A stretch of DNA of 64,000 nucleotides from Rhizobium sp. Leaf306 (GCF_001423425.1 NZ_LMNX01000007.1:37552-101551), one strand, 5' to 3'; positions 51,025 to 59,814 are shown, counted from the first letter of the stretch. The notes: generated by a model from the sequence alone, not told the origin. Program-made: numbers and translations.

Positions 51025-51638
51025 TCGACGCCAAGATCCTGCCGCTGCAGAAGGCAGCTCTGCAGCCCATCGCTGCGTTTCTAGCCCATCGCGGGGTTCG
51101 TGCAGATCAGATCAGCCTCGTTGGTTTCATGGGCGGGCTCGGCGCCTTTGCCGCGCTTTGCCTCGGCTACTTTTGGGTGGCGCTTCTGCTGATCCTTGTG
51201 AACCGGGCGCTGGACGGGCTCGATGGTGCGGTTGCCCGCCTGCATGGTCCGACGGATCGTGGCGCGTATCTCGACATCGCGCTCGACATGGTCTTCTACG
51301 CGCTGATCCCGCTCGGTTTCGCGGTTGCGGTGCCCGAGATCAATGCGCTGCCCGCAGCGGTGCTGATCGTGTCCTTCGTCGGCACAGGCTCGTCCTTCCT
51401 CGCTTTCTCGGCAGTTGCGGCGAAACTCGGCCGCGAGGCCCCGGAATTTCCCACCAAGGGCATCTACTACGCCGGCGGTCTCGCCGAAGGCTTCGAGACG
51501 ATCGCGGTCTTCATCGCCATGTGCCTCTTGCCTTGGCATTTCCCGCTGATTGCCTATGGATTTGCCGCGCTTTGCGGGGTGACGACCGTCATCCGCTGGC
51601 GCCAGGGCTGGGTCGCCTTTTCCGGAGATGATCGATGA
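51021..51638 (+). CDS. CDP-alcohol phosphatidyltransferase-family membrane protein (YnjF-like)
   Basis: The 205-residue membrane protein contains the active-site pattern DGLDGAVARLHGPTDRGAYL followed by DIALD, the D-x2-DG-x2-AR-x8-G-x3-D-x3-D signature, with all acidic metal ligands present. Such enzymes move a phosphatidyl group from a CDP-lipid to an alcohol. Size and build agree with E. coli YnjF, whose cluster also has a YnjBCD transporter as in this locus. The start overlaps the stop of the flavoprotein gene (ATGA). The acceptor alcohol is unknown. Confidence 0.88.
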   Translation: MIDAKILPLQKAALQPIAAFLAHRGVRADQISLVGFMGGLGAFAALCLGYFWVALLLILVNRALDGLDGAVARLHGPTDRGAYLDIALDMVFYALIPLGFAVAVPEINALPAAVLIVSFVGTGSSFLAFSAVAAKLGREAPEFPTKGIYYAGGLAEGFETIAVFIAMCLLPWHFPLIAYGFAALCGVTTVIRWRQGWVAFSGDDR

Positions 51639-51655
51639 GCCACGCCGTGTCCCTC

Positions 51656-52264
51656 TCAGAGATCCGCATTCAGCCGGTCAAGCGCGTTGCGCACCGTCAG
51701 CCGCGCTCGGTGCAGAAGTACCCGCATATTGCCCTCGGAAATGTCGAGAAGGGTGCAGACCTCCGCCGGATCGAGCTCCTGCTGGCCGCGCAGGATCAGC
51801 ACCGCGCGCTGCGCCTGCGGCAGCGTTTCGATGACGGCTTCCACATGCTGCAGAACGCTTCGACCCTCGACATGGCGTTCCGGCGTCAGATTTTCCCAAA
51901 GTGCGGGCATGGTGCGCCAGTGGCCGCGCCCGTCGAACGCGTCGTTGAGGGTGCCGTCGACACCAAAATCGTCGAAGGACACCGTGCGGCCTTCGCGTCT
52001 GGCGCGGCTGCGCGCCTTGTTGATCAGGATAGTGTAGATCCAGCTTGCAAGCGATCCGCGCCCTTCGAAGAGATCGATGCGGTCGAGCACTGTTACCCAG
52101 GTGTCCTGCGCGACGTCTTCCGCGATGACACGCGAGCGTACGATGCCGTTGCAAAGGCGGATCATCGCAGCATTGTGCCGACGATAAAGCAACTCGAACG
52201 CTGCCGCATCCCCCTCGACGAGACGCAGCGCCAGAGCCCGATCATCACAATCAACCTGCGCCAT
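51656..52264 (-). CDS. ECF-type RNA polymerase sigma factor
   Basis: The 202-residue protein has sigma region 2 (AAFELLYRRHNAAMIRLCNG, then AEDVAQDTWVTVLDRID and SLASWIYTILINKARSRAR) and region 4 (LPQAQRAVLILRGQQELDPA, then TLLDISEGNMRVLLHRARL). There is no C-terminal extension. It is encoded against the direction of its neighbours, between the YnjF-like and TVP38 genes, and a zinc-finger anti-sigma candidate lies 980 bases away. It probably controls this locus. The start at 52264 has GGGGG upstream. Confidence 0.92.
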   Translation of the reverse strand: MAQVDCDDRALALRLVEGDAAAFELLYRRHNAAMIRLCNGIVRSRVIAEDVAQDTWVTVLDRIDLFEGRGSLASWIYTILINKARSRARREGRTVSFDDFGVDGTLNDAFDGRGHWRTMPALWENLTPERHVEGRSVLQHVEAVIETLPQAQRAVLILRGQQELDPAEVCTLLDISEGNMRVLLHRARLTVRNALDRLNADL

Positions 52265-52350
52265 GCTGCCCCCAGCCTCAGCTCAGGCGTCATTAGCAAA
52301 ACAATCGCCTTCAAAGTCCAGCCGCATTCGATCCTATCAAGCCATAGTGA

Positions 52351-52377
52351 CCACGCGGGATCTGTCGCGTCGGTACA
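52351..52377 (-). promoter_or_regulatory. candidate ECF-type promoter of the sigma factor gene
   Basis: On the minus strand TGTACC (52372-52377) and CGTGG (52351-52355) are 16 bases apart, resembling TGTAAC-16-CGTC before the flavoprotein gene. This would give a leader of about 80 bases and autoregulation. The match is short and could be chance. Confidence 0.3.
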
Positions 52378-52418
52378 TCCGATCCCACAAGGCGTGCCGC
52401 AGCTTCACGGAAACCGCC

Positions 52419-53210
52419 ATGATTGACAGCCGTTCCCCACAACACGGCGCGCCGCCGGATGACGAGCCCGCCACCTCGAAGGGCGCTGTCGGCAAAGGTA
52501 GCATGTGGCGTTATATGCCCTTGGTCTTCGTCATCGCCGGCCTCGCACTCGGCTATGCCTTCGGCCTGCAGGACTATCTCAGCCTCGGATTTCTTGCCGA
52601 ACAACGGCAGGCTTTGAGGAGTTACGTCGACACCAATGTCCTCTGGTCGGCCGTGATCTTCCTGCTCGTCTATACCGCGGCCGTCGCCTTCTCGTTTCCG
52701 GCAGCGTCCGTGCTGACCATCTTCGGTGGTTTCCTCTTCGGCTGGATGATCGGGGGTGCGCTGGTGGCCGTTGGTGCCACGGTCGGTGCGGCGATCCTGT
52801 TCCTCGCCACGCGCTCGGCCTTCGGCAATTTTCTGCGCCACCGGGTTGATGGCGTCATCAAGAAGATGGCGGACGGTTTCCGGGAGAATGCCTTCGGCTA
52901 TCTCTTCGTCATCCGTCTCGCTCCGGTCTTTCCCTTCTTCGTCGTCAATATCGCGGCTGCCCTGTTCGACATCAGCCTCGGGCGTTTCATAGCCGCCACG
53001 TTCTTCGGCATCCTGCCCGGCACTTTCGCCTATGCCTATCTCGGCCAGGGAGTTGACAGTGTGCTGGTCGCCGCGCAGGCGAGCGGAAGGCAAGCGCAGA
53101 TTTCGGATCTCGTGACGCGCGATATCACGCTCGCCTTCTTCGCGCTGGCGCTGGTGGCGCTGATCCCGACGCTCGTGCGACAGATCCGCAAGCGCAGGAG
53201 TTCGCAATGA
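52419..53210 (+). CDS. TVP38/TMEM64 (VTT domain) membrane protein
   Basis: The 263-residue membrane protein has the VTT core: VAFSFPAASVLTIFGGFLFG, a glycine-rich GGALVAVGATVGAAILFLATR segment and RLAPVFPFFVVNIAAALF with the conserved arginine. A polar 25-residue head (rich in P and D) precedes the first helix. The E. coli relatives YdjX and YdjZ lie in the same cluster as YnjBCDF. DedA/VTT proteins are thought to move lipids or ions. ATG 52419 avoids an upstream extension that overlaps the sigma promoter region. It is divergent from the sigma gene. Confidence 0.86.
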   Translation: MIDSRSPQHGAPPDDEPATSKGAVGKGSMWRYMPLVFVIAGLALGYAFGLQDYLSLGFLAEQRQALRSYVDTNVLWSAVIFLLVYTAAVAFSFPAASVLTIFGGFLFGWMIGGALVAVGATVGAAILFLATRSAFGNFLRHRVDGVIKKMADGFRENAFGYLFVIRLAPVFPFFVVNIAAALFDISLGRFIAATFFGILPGTFAYAYLGQGVDSVLVAAQASGRQAQISDLVTRDITLAFFALALVALIPTLVRQIRKRRSSQ

Positions 53211-53245
53211 GCGTTCACTTTACCACATCCGGGGAGGGCTGAGCC

Positions 53246-53491
53246 ATGTTTCGATGCAATGAAGTGGTCGAGCGCGCCAGCCTTCTGATCGATGGCGAGC
53301 TGGGCTTCTGGCCGCGGCTCAACATCAGGCTTCATCTGGCGATTTGCCGGGGATGCCGGGCCTTCGTCGAACAGATGCGCATCACCCATGATCTGACTGC
53401 AATGGCGGGCGCCCTGCATGATCTGGCACCAAGCGAGGAGATTGCGGCCGCGCTCGCGCGACGAAAAATGGGTCCCGGCAAGAAAGCATGA
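53246..53491 (+). CDS. small zinc-finger (zf-HC2) anti-sigma-like protein
   Basis: The 81-residue soluble protein has the zinc anti-sigma pattern: a cysteine near the start (MFRCNEVVERASLLIDGEL), then H-x3-C-x2-C in RLHLAICRGCRAF. It has no membrane helix, so it would be a cytosolic, possibly redox- or metal-sensitive, anti-sigma factor for the ECF sigma encoded at 51656-52264. The rest is helical (EEIAAALARRK). A strong GGGGAGGG ribosome site precedes the ATG. The pairing is inferred from domain and proximity. Confidence 0.78.
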   Translation: MFRCNEVVERASLLIDGELGFWPRLNIRLHLAICRGCRAFVEQMRITHDLTAMAGALHDLAPSEEIAAALARRKMGPGKKA

Positions 53492-53578
53492 AACCCGGCG
53501 CATCTCGAAGACGTAATTCAAACAGGAGCCGCAGCGCGTCAGCGTCAGGCGGTCGACTTTCAGGGAGTAGGGCACAGA

Positions 53579-54808
53579 ATGCGATTGATGACAGGGATTT
53601 TCGCCGCCGCTTTGATGGCAGCCACAAGTAGCTTTCCGGCGAAAGCCGCCGGCCCCGAGCTTTCCGACTGGGCAGCCGTCGAGAAGGCAGCAACCGGCCA
53701 GACGGTCTATTTCAACGCCTGGGGCGGCTCGGAAAACATCAACGCCTATCTCGAATGGGTGGGCGCCGAGATGCAGTCACGCTACGGGGTGAGCGTGGTG
53801 CAGGTGAAGCTCGAGGATACCGCAAGCGCGGTCGCCAAGGTGATCGCCGAGAAAGCCGCCGGCAAGAATGACGGCGGCTCGGTCGATCTCATCTGGATCA
53901 ACGGCGAAAACTTCGTCTCGATGAAGCAGCAAGGGCTGCTCCTCACCCCCGGCTGGGCAAGCTCGCTGCCCAACTGGGCCTATGTCGATGTCGAAAACCA
54001 GCCGACCATCCTCACAGATTTCACCGAGCCGACAGAGGGCCTTGAAAGCCCCTGGGGTGGCGCGAAGATGGTTTTCTTCCATGACAGCGCGCGCACCGAA
54101 GCCTTCGCCATGCCGGACAACGCGACTGCGCTTCTCGATTGGGCGAAGAAGAACCCAGGCCGGTTTTCCTATCCCGCGCCACCGGATTTTACAGGCTCGT
54201 CCTTCCTGAAGCAGGTTTTGAGCGAGGTGATCGGCGCCCCCTCCAAACTGGCGAAGCCGGTCAGCGAAGAGACTTTTAACGCTGACGTCGAGCCGCTCTT
54301 TGCCTATCTCGACCAGTTGCATCCGGCAGCCTGGCGTTCGGGCAAGACCTTCCCGCAGAACTATTCGGATATGAAACAGAAGCTGGCCGACGGCGAACTG
54401 GAAATCATCTTCGCCTTCAATCCGTCTGAAGCCTCTGCCGGGATCAAGGCCGGCGAACTGCCCGAGACCGTGCGCTCCTTCACCTTCTCCAAAGGCACGC
54501 TCGGCAACACCCATTTCGTCGCCATTCCCTACAATGCCAATGCGAAGGAGGGGGCGCTGGTGACGGCGAACTTCCTCATCTCGCCTGAAGCACAGCTTCG
54601 CAAGCAGGACCCGACCTATTGGGGCGACCCTACCGTTCTCGCTATGTCAAAACTGCCGGAGCCGGATCGTGCCGCCTTCAAAGCGCTCGACCTCGGCGCA
54701 GCCACCCTTGCGCCGGACAAGCTCGGCCCCGTGATTGCCGAGCCGCATGCGAGCTGGATGGAGCGCATCGAGGTGGAATGGCGCCGGCGGTACGCCAGCG
54801 GCAACTGA
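53579..54808 (+). CDS. YnjB-like ABC transporter substrate-binding protein
   Basis: The 409-residue exported protein has a Sec signal peptide (MRLMTGIFAAALMAATSSFPAKA). The mature part follows YnjB: VYFNAWGGSENINAYLEWVG, DLIWINGENFVSMKQQGLLL, YPAPPDFTGSSFLKQVL and KQDPTYWGDPTVL. YnjB belongs to the iron/thiamine/polyamine-like binding proteins, with no proven ligand. It lies directly before the YnjC- and YnjD-like genes (3-base gap), so the three make one importer. No hairpin is present between this gene and the permease, unlike other binding-protein genes of the window. Confidence 0.88.
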   Translation: MRLMTGIFAAALMAATSSFPAKAAGPELSDWAAVEKAATGQTVYFNAWGGSENINAYLEWVGAEMQSRYGVSVVQVKLEDTASAVAKVIAEKAAGKNDGGSVDLIWINGENFVSMKQQGLLLTPGWASSLPNWAYVDVENQPTILTDFTEPTEGLESPWGGAKMVFFHDSARTEAFAMPDNATALLDWAKKNPGRFSYPAPPDFTGSSFLKQVLSEVIGAPSKLAKPVSEETFNADVEPLFAYLDQLHPAAWRSGKTFPQNYSDMKQKLADGELEIIFAFNPSEASAGIKAGELPETVRSFTFSKGTLGNTHFVAIPYNANAKEGALVTANFLISPEAQLRKQDPTYWGDPTVLAMSKLPEPDRAAFKALDLGAATLAPDKLGPVIAEPHASWMERIEVEWRRRYASGN

Positions 54809-54811
54809 GCC

Positions 54812-56539
54812 GTGACAGCCCCGGCGACCGATCGCTCTTTTTTGGACGGAATGACCGCACTTCTTCCGAGGAGTGCGGTTGCCCTCACGCTTGGCCTTCT
54901 GGTCTTGCCGATCACCTTCGGGCTCCTCGGCACGTTGCTGCCGGCCTTCGGCTATCTGCCCGCACTCGGCGGACATGACCTCAGCCTGCAACCCTTTCGA
55001 GATCTTGCGGCGACACCGGGTCTGCCAACAGCGGCAGTCTTGAGTGTAGCAACCGGCCTCGCCGCCACCCTGATTTCTCTCGGCATCACGCTGATCTTCG
55101 TTGCGAGTTACGCCGGCACACCGACGCTGTCACGCCTGCAGCATCTGCTGTCGCCTCTCCTGGCCGTGCCCCATGCGGCGGCCGCTTTCGGGCTCGCCTT
55201 CCTGATCGCGCCATCGGGTTTCCTTATTCGCCTCGTCGCGCCTCTCTTTGGCATTGATCGGCCGCCGGACATTCTTATCCCGCATGACCCGATGGGGCTG
55301 ACGATGATCGCGGGCCTCGTGATCAAGGAAACACCGTTCCTGTTTCTGGTCACGTTGGCGGCCCTGCCGCAGGTGGAGCTTTCCGCTGCGCGAAGGCTTG
55401 CAGCCTCCTTCGGTTATGGGCGTATTGCGGGCTTCGTCTACCTGCTCTGGCCGTCGCTTTACCGGCAGATCCGTTTTGCCGTCTATGCCGTCATCGCCTA
55501 CTCGTCCTCGGTCGTGGATGTGGCGCTGATCCTTGGTCCCAACCTGCCCGGCACGCTCGCGACCCGGCTCGTCCAGTGGATGAACGATCCGGATCTGTCC
55601 GTGCGTTTCCTCGCCTCGGCCGGTGCCGTCCTGCAACTGGGCGTCACCTTGGCAGGATTGCTCTTCTGGTTTGTTCTCGAGAGGCTGGCCGCGGTCCTCC
55701 TGCGCGCGTCGCGGGAAAGGGGATGGCGGTTCGTTCGCGACCAGTTCCTGCGCCGCGTTTCGATCCTGGTCGTCGGCCTGATCGGCGGTGCCGTTTTTGC
55801 AGGCCTCGCCATTCTGGCCATCTGGTCTCTCGCCGGTCTCTGGCAGTTTCCCGATCTCCTGCCGCAGAGTTTTACGTTGAGGAGCTGGATGAGTGCCTTG
55901 CCGCGCATTGGCGATCCGCTGGTGACGACATTGGTGACGGGTTTCGCCTCGACGCTGCTGGCCATCCTCTTGACCATCGGCTGCCTGGAGCGGGAGATTC
56001 AGACGGGACGCAGCGCGAGCCAGAAGGCGCTGTTGATGCTCTACCTGCCGCTGATCGTGCCGCAGATCACCTTCGTTTTCGGCCTGCAGCTGCTTTTCAT
56101 CGGCAGTGGTGGCGGCGAATACAGGCTGACAGCCCTCGTGCTCGTGCACCTGGTCTTTGTGCTGCCTTATGTCTTCCTCTCGCTCGCCGATCCCTGGCGC
56201 GCGCTCGATCGTCGGTACGAGATCATCGCCACGGCCCTCGGCCGGTCACGGCTGTCGGTGCTCGTGTCGATCCGCCTGCCCATGCTGATCCGTCCGATCC
56301 TGACAGCGCTTGCCCTTGGCTTTGCCGTCTCGGTTGGGCAGTATCTGCCAACCCTCCTGATTGCGGAGGGGCGGCTCTCGACCATCACCACGGAGGCCGT
56401 CGCTCTAGCCTCCGGCAACAACCGCCGAGTCATCGGAGTCTATGCCCTGCTGCAGACCATCGTGCCTTTTCTCGCCTTCGCGCTCCTCGCGCTGATCCCC
56501 TCAGCGCTCCACCGCAACCGCCGGGAGATGAGGGTCTGA
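54812..56539 (+). CDS. YnjC-like ABC transporter permease (fused double permease)
   Basis: The 575-residue membrane protein contains two tandem permease domains of about six helices each. EAA-type loops are visible in SAARRLAASFGYGRIAGFVYLLWPSLYRQ and in IIATALGRSRLSVLVSIRLPMLIRP. This arrangement and length fit the YnjC/ThiP-like fused permeases. The GTG start at 54812 lies three bases after the ynjB-like stop without a clear ribosome site; an ATG at 54851 is the alternative. Its ligand is unknown. Confidence 0.87.
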   Translation: MTAPATDRSFLDGMTALLPRSAVALTLGLLVLPITFGLLGTLLPAFGYLPALGGHDLSLQPFRDLAATPGLPTAAVLSVATGLAATLISLGITLIFVASYAGTPTLSRLQHLLSPLLAVPHAAAAFGLAFLIAPSGFLIRLVAPLFGIDRPPDILIPHDPMGLTMIAGLVIKETPFLFLVTLAALPQVELSAARRLAASFGYGRIAGFVYLLWPSLYRQIRFAVYAVIAYSSSVVDVALILGPNLPGTLATRLVQWMNDPDLSVRFLASAGAVLQLGVTLAGLLFWFVLERLAAVLLRASRERGWRFVRDQFLRRVSILVVGLIGGAVFAGLAILAIWSLAGLWQFPDLLPQSFTLRSWMSALPRIGDPLVTTLVTGFASTLLAILLTIGCLEREIQTGRSASQKALLMLYLPLIVPQITFVFGLQLLFIGSGGGEYRLTALVLVHLVFVLPYVFLSLADPWRALDRRYEIIATALGRSRLSVLVSIRLPMLIRPILTALALGFAVSVGQYLPTLLIAEGRLSTITTEAVALASGNNRRVIGVYALLQTIVPFLAFALLALIPSALHRNRREMRV

Positions 56540-57213
56540 TGATGCTCCAGCGACAGCCGACCAACGGCCTCTCCCTTTCGAACGTGCTGATCCGGATGGG
56601 TGATGTCAGCCTGATTGCGCTGACCGCGGAGGTTCCTCCCGGTTCAGTCTTCACCGTCATGGGACCATCGGGATCGGGCAAATCCACCTTGCTGTCTTTC
56701 ATCGGTGGGTTCCTCGATCCGGTATTCGACGCTAAAGGTAAGGTCTCCGTCGATGGTGTCGATCTCCTGTCGCTGGAGCCGCAAGCCCGTCGCGCCGGAA
56801 TCCTGTTTCAAGACCCGCTGCTCTTCCCGCATATGTCTGTTGGTGCCAATGTCGCCTTCGCCATTCCGGCAGATGTACGAGATCGCCGCCGCCGCCGACA
56901 AATCGCGGCAGACATTCTCGCCGACATGAACCTTGCAGATTTTGCGGACCGGGACCCGGCCACGCTCTCTGGCGGACAAAAGGGCCGGGTGGCGCTTGCC
57001 CGCGTTCTCGTCTCCCGGCCCAGATTGCTTTTGCTCGACGAACCCTTCTCCAAGCTCGACATGGAGCTGCGCGCCCAGATGCGAACCCTAGTGTTCGAGC
57101 GCGCAAGGACCGCCGGCCTGCCGGTCATTCTCGTCACCCATGACGATGCCGACGCCGAGGCCGCTGGCGGTCCCGTTCATCGGATCGGCATGAACGGAGC
57201 GTCTCATGACTGA
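56539..57213 (+). CDS. YnjD-like ABC transporter ATP-binding protein
   Basis: The 224-residue ATPase is short, like YnjD. Walker A is GPSGSGKST, signature LSGGQKGRVALARVL, Walker B LLLLDEPFSKLDMEL, switch VTHDDADAEAAG. An arginine run (RDRRRRRQ) follows the Q-loop region (FQDPLLFPHMSV). The start overlaps the permease stop (TGATG), and the end overlaps the next flavoprotein by eight bases, so the whole group is transcribed and translated as one unit. Confidence 0.89.
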   Translation: MMLQRQPTNGLSLSNVLIRMGDVSLIALTAEVPPGSVFTVMGPSGSGKSTLLSFIGGFLDPVFDAKGKVSVDGVDLLSLEPQARRAGILFQDPLLFPHMSVGANVAFAIPADVRDRRRRRQIAADILADMNLADFADRDPATLSGGQKGRVALARVLVSRPRLLLLDEPFSKLDMELRAQMRTLVFERARTAGLPVILVTHDDADAEAAGGPVHRIGMNGASHD

Positions 57214-58309
57214 GACGAGCGCGAAAAACCCAGTCGTGCTTCTCGGTGGTGGCCACGCCCATGTCGAGGTGGTGCGCCTTCTGGGGCAGATGGGTCTCGG
57301 CGCGCAGCTCACGCTGGTTTCGCCGTCTCGCTATGCGCCCTATTCCGGCATGCTTCCGGGCCATATCTCGGGGGAATATGGTTTCGACGATTTCCACATC
57401 GATCTGGCGACCTTGTGCGCGCGTTCTCGCGTCACCTTTGCCGAAACCACGGCGACCGCTATCGACCCGGAACGCCGCGTCGTCTCGCTCGCGAGCGGCC
57501 AAAGCCTCGGCTACGGTCTGCTCTCGATCGATATAGGCTCCACCCCTATACTGCCCGACGGCATATCGGCCGGCATCTCCGTAAAGCCGATCGCAAGCTT
57601 TGCCGATCGCCTTGCCCGGCTCGATGCGCTGGCCGCAGAAGGACGGCTCTCAACGCTCGCGGTCGTCGGGCAGGGGGTGGCAGGCGTGGAGGTCGCCTTT
57701 GCGCTCAGACGCCGGTTTTCCGGACGAGACATCCGCATAATACTCGTCGGACGGGCAGCGGAGCCGGTTCCGGAGCGCAGTCGGCGGGCGCGGCATTTGT
57801 TGGAGCGGGAATTGCGAAGGGCGGCCATCGCCCATCACCCCGCGTTCGATGTCGTCGCTTTCCACGACGCTGAACTCATCGCCCGTGATGGGCGGCGGCT
57901 CGCAGCAGATCAGGTCATCTGGACGACGTCGAGCGGCGCACCAGGCTTCTTGCGCGAGACCGGCCTTCTCCTCGACCAAAACGGTTTCATTCGCGTGGAT
58001 GATACGCTGCGATCCCTTTCGCATCCGGATGTCTTCGCTGCCGGCGACGTCGCATCTCTGCCGAGCCCCCGTCCAAAGGCCGGCGTGTTTGCCGTGCGCC
58101 AAGGACCGGTCCTGGCCGAGAACATCCGCCGCAGCCTCTGCGGAGAAGCCCCGCTATCTTATCAACCGCAACGGCAATGGCTGGCACTGATCTCTCTCGC
58201 CGACGGGCGGGCCATCGCCGACAAGTGGAACATAGCCGTGGCCGGCCGCTGGGTGGCCAAGTGGAAGCATCGCATCGACAGCCGCTTCATGCGGAAATAT
58301 CGGGAGTGA
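57206..58309 (+). CDS. FAD-dependent pyridine nucleotide-disulfide oxidoreductase-family protein
   Basis: The 367-residue flavoprotein has an N-terminal FAD site of unusual form (VVLLGGGHAHVEVVRLL), an NAD(P)H fold (LAVVGQGVAGVEVAFALRRRF) and the second FAD motif (HPDVFAAGDVAS). The GGGHAHVxV motif is typical of the NDH-2-like group whose members occur alone or fused to selenophosphate synthetase (SelD). No redox cysteine pair is seen. It is the last gene of the YnjBCD-like operon. A role in electron transfer tied to the transported compound is a guess. Confidence 0.82.
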   Translation: MTETSAKNPVVLLGGGHAHVEVVRLLGQMGLGAQLTLVSPSRYAPYSGMLPGHISGEYGFDDFHIDLATLCARSRVTFAETTATAIDPERRVVSLASGQSLGYGLLSIDIGSTPILPDGISAGISVKPIASFADRLARLDALAAEGRLSTLAVVGQGVAGVEVAFALRRRFSGRDIRIILVGRAAEPVPERSRRARHLLERELRRAAIAHHPAFDVVAFHDAELIARDGRRLAADQVIWTTSSGAPGFLRETGLLLDQNGFIRVDDTLRSLSHPDVFAAGDVASLPSPRPKAGVFAVRQGPVLAENIRRSLCGEAPLSYQPQRQWLALISLADGRAIADKWNIAVAGRWVAKWKHRIDSRFMRKYRE

Positions 58310-59025
58310 AGCGATGAGCGGGCCGCTTTCGACTTCCTCATCCCAGCCCGAGGCTTCCCCGTTCTGTTTACTTCCTGCAGCCTTTCGATGTGGAAGCATA
58401 CCTGGAGTGTGGTAACTAGATCTTCAGGTTAAGGAAGCCCGACTGCGTACTACTGAACGCACTCGTTCAGGTGCTCAGCGATTGACGACGGATTTCCAGG
58501 CAATTTCGACTATGAGATAAGCATACTCAACATCGCAGCTAACTTTGAAAGGTTAAGCGAACGGATCGACGCCTCTTCGAAATTGAGTAACCTTTAGCTG
58601 ACGGTTGGCGTTGCAGTCAAAGCATGAGGTCTTACTGTCCAGTCCGCCAGTGGAGCGTTCTTAGGTGTGTTTGATTCCAGGCGATTTCCACATTTCCCCC
58701 TCACAATTACGAGTGTCTTTCTCGTTTTTCGGACTGCGGAAGTCGCTGCGCTAGCGCCGTTTCCCTGATCCAGTTCCTCTCTAACATTTGGGCATCAATC
58801 ATCTTCTTTATATACGACTGTTGTCCTGGGGAAGGATGGAAAGAGGATGCATTGATTACAAACAACAGGGTGCGCATTGCGGACAATTGCGGCATTGACG
58901 CATGTTTGACTGCGAGCAAGACCCACTAGAACCGCGGCATGCGGCGCGCCTTCGTCGAACAACGAGATAGGCGCCGGGGAGGCGGTGTCACAGGGTGAAA
59001 CATCGTTAAGATTTAGTGCACTATC
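58310..59025. other. intergenic region without recognised genes
   Basis: These 716 bases have lower GC than their surroundings. A 70-codon minus-strand frame at 58707-58919 has a helical lysine- and arginine-rich C-terminus (QSYIKKMIDAQMLERNWIRE) but no family resemblance and no ribosome site that I trust. No repeat or RNA gene was recognised. It may be a relic region. Confidence 0.35.
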
Positions 59026-59814
59026 TCAACTGCCCTCATCCGGAATGTTCAACACCTCTCCACAGGCCTTGCAATGCACCGCGTCTGCGTCATGGCGTTG
59101 CAGAGCGCAGCGCGGGCAGGGAAACGTGACCTTGTGCGGCCTGACGATCGCCTGCGCCAGCCGGACAAACAGCGAGATGCCGATGATCATGGTGAAGACG
59201 GATGTCAGCTTGCCGACCGTTCCCGGAAGCGTGATATCTCCGAAACCGGTCGTGGTGACCGTTGCCACCGTGAAGTAGAGCGCGTCGATGAAACCTTCGC
59301 TTCCGTCACGATTGTAGAAGAACGTGGTGTAAACGAACCCGGTCATCAGAAACAGGAACACCAGGAAGTTCAGCACGGCGCGCACGACGTCCAGATAGGA
59401 CACGCAGCCCGCACGCCGCAGAACCTCCTTCAGCAAGGGGCTTTGTCCGATGGCCCAAAGGCGCATGACGCGAAGAAAGGCAAAGTTGAACAGCGCGTCG
59501 GGGAAAAGCAGCGTCACCAGGAGAACGAGATCGATCCAGGTCAACGGCCTTGCGAGCCAGTGGCGCAGTGACGGCGCTGCGACGGCGCGGACCATGAGCT
59601 CCAACCCGATCCAGGCTGCGATGATGTAATCGACGATCAGATAGGACGGGCTGGACCGAAGATACGGGCCGAGCAGGAAGAATGCCAGGATCGCCAGATC
59701 GACGACCGCAAATGCAGCCTGCATGGCGATGGCGTTCCGACCCGTAGGGCGCTCGAGCAACCGCACGCAGTCCCTGAACTTGATCCGGTCGCTTCTTTTT
59801 TCGACAATTTTCAT
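59026..59814 (-). CDS. potassium channel-family protein with C-terminal zinc ribbon
   Basis: The 262-residue membrane protein has a voltage-sensor-like set of four helices (residues about 25-140, few charges in the fourth: FLRVMRLWAIG), a pore helix and the selectivity filter TVTTTGFGDI, then the last inner helix. The cytosolic end carries CPRC-x11-CKAC, a zinc ribbon, instead of an RCK domain. It should pass K+ across the inner membrane. The four-cysteine tail might sense redox state or metal; this is inference. It stands alone. Confidence 0.87.
   Translation of the reverse strand: MKIVEKRSDRIKFRDCVRLLERPTGRNAIAMQAAFAVVDLAILAFFLLGPYLRSSPSYLIVDYIIAAWIGLELMVRAVAAPSLRHWLARPLTWIDLVLLVTLLFPDALFNFAFLRVMRLWAIGQSPLLKEVLRRAGCVSYLDVVRAVLNFLVFLFLMTGFVYTTFFYNRDGSEGFIDALYFTVATVTTTGFGDITLPGTVGKLTSVFTMIIGISLFVRLAQAIVRPHKVTFPCPRCALQRHDADAVHCKACGEVLNIPDEGS

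Noticed and set aside
58707..58919. A 70-codon minus-strand frame in the gap before the potassium channel gene
   Set aside because: No ribosome site, no known domain, and the area has no other coding signs; left as uncertain in the gap description.
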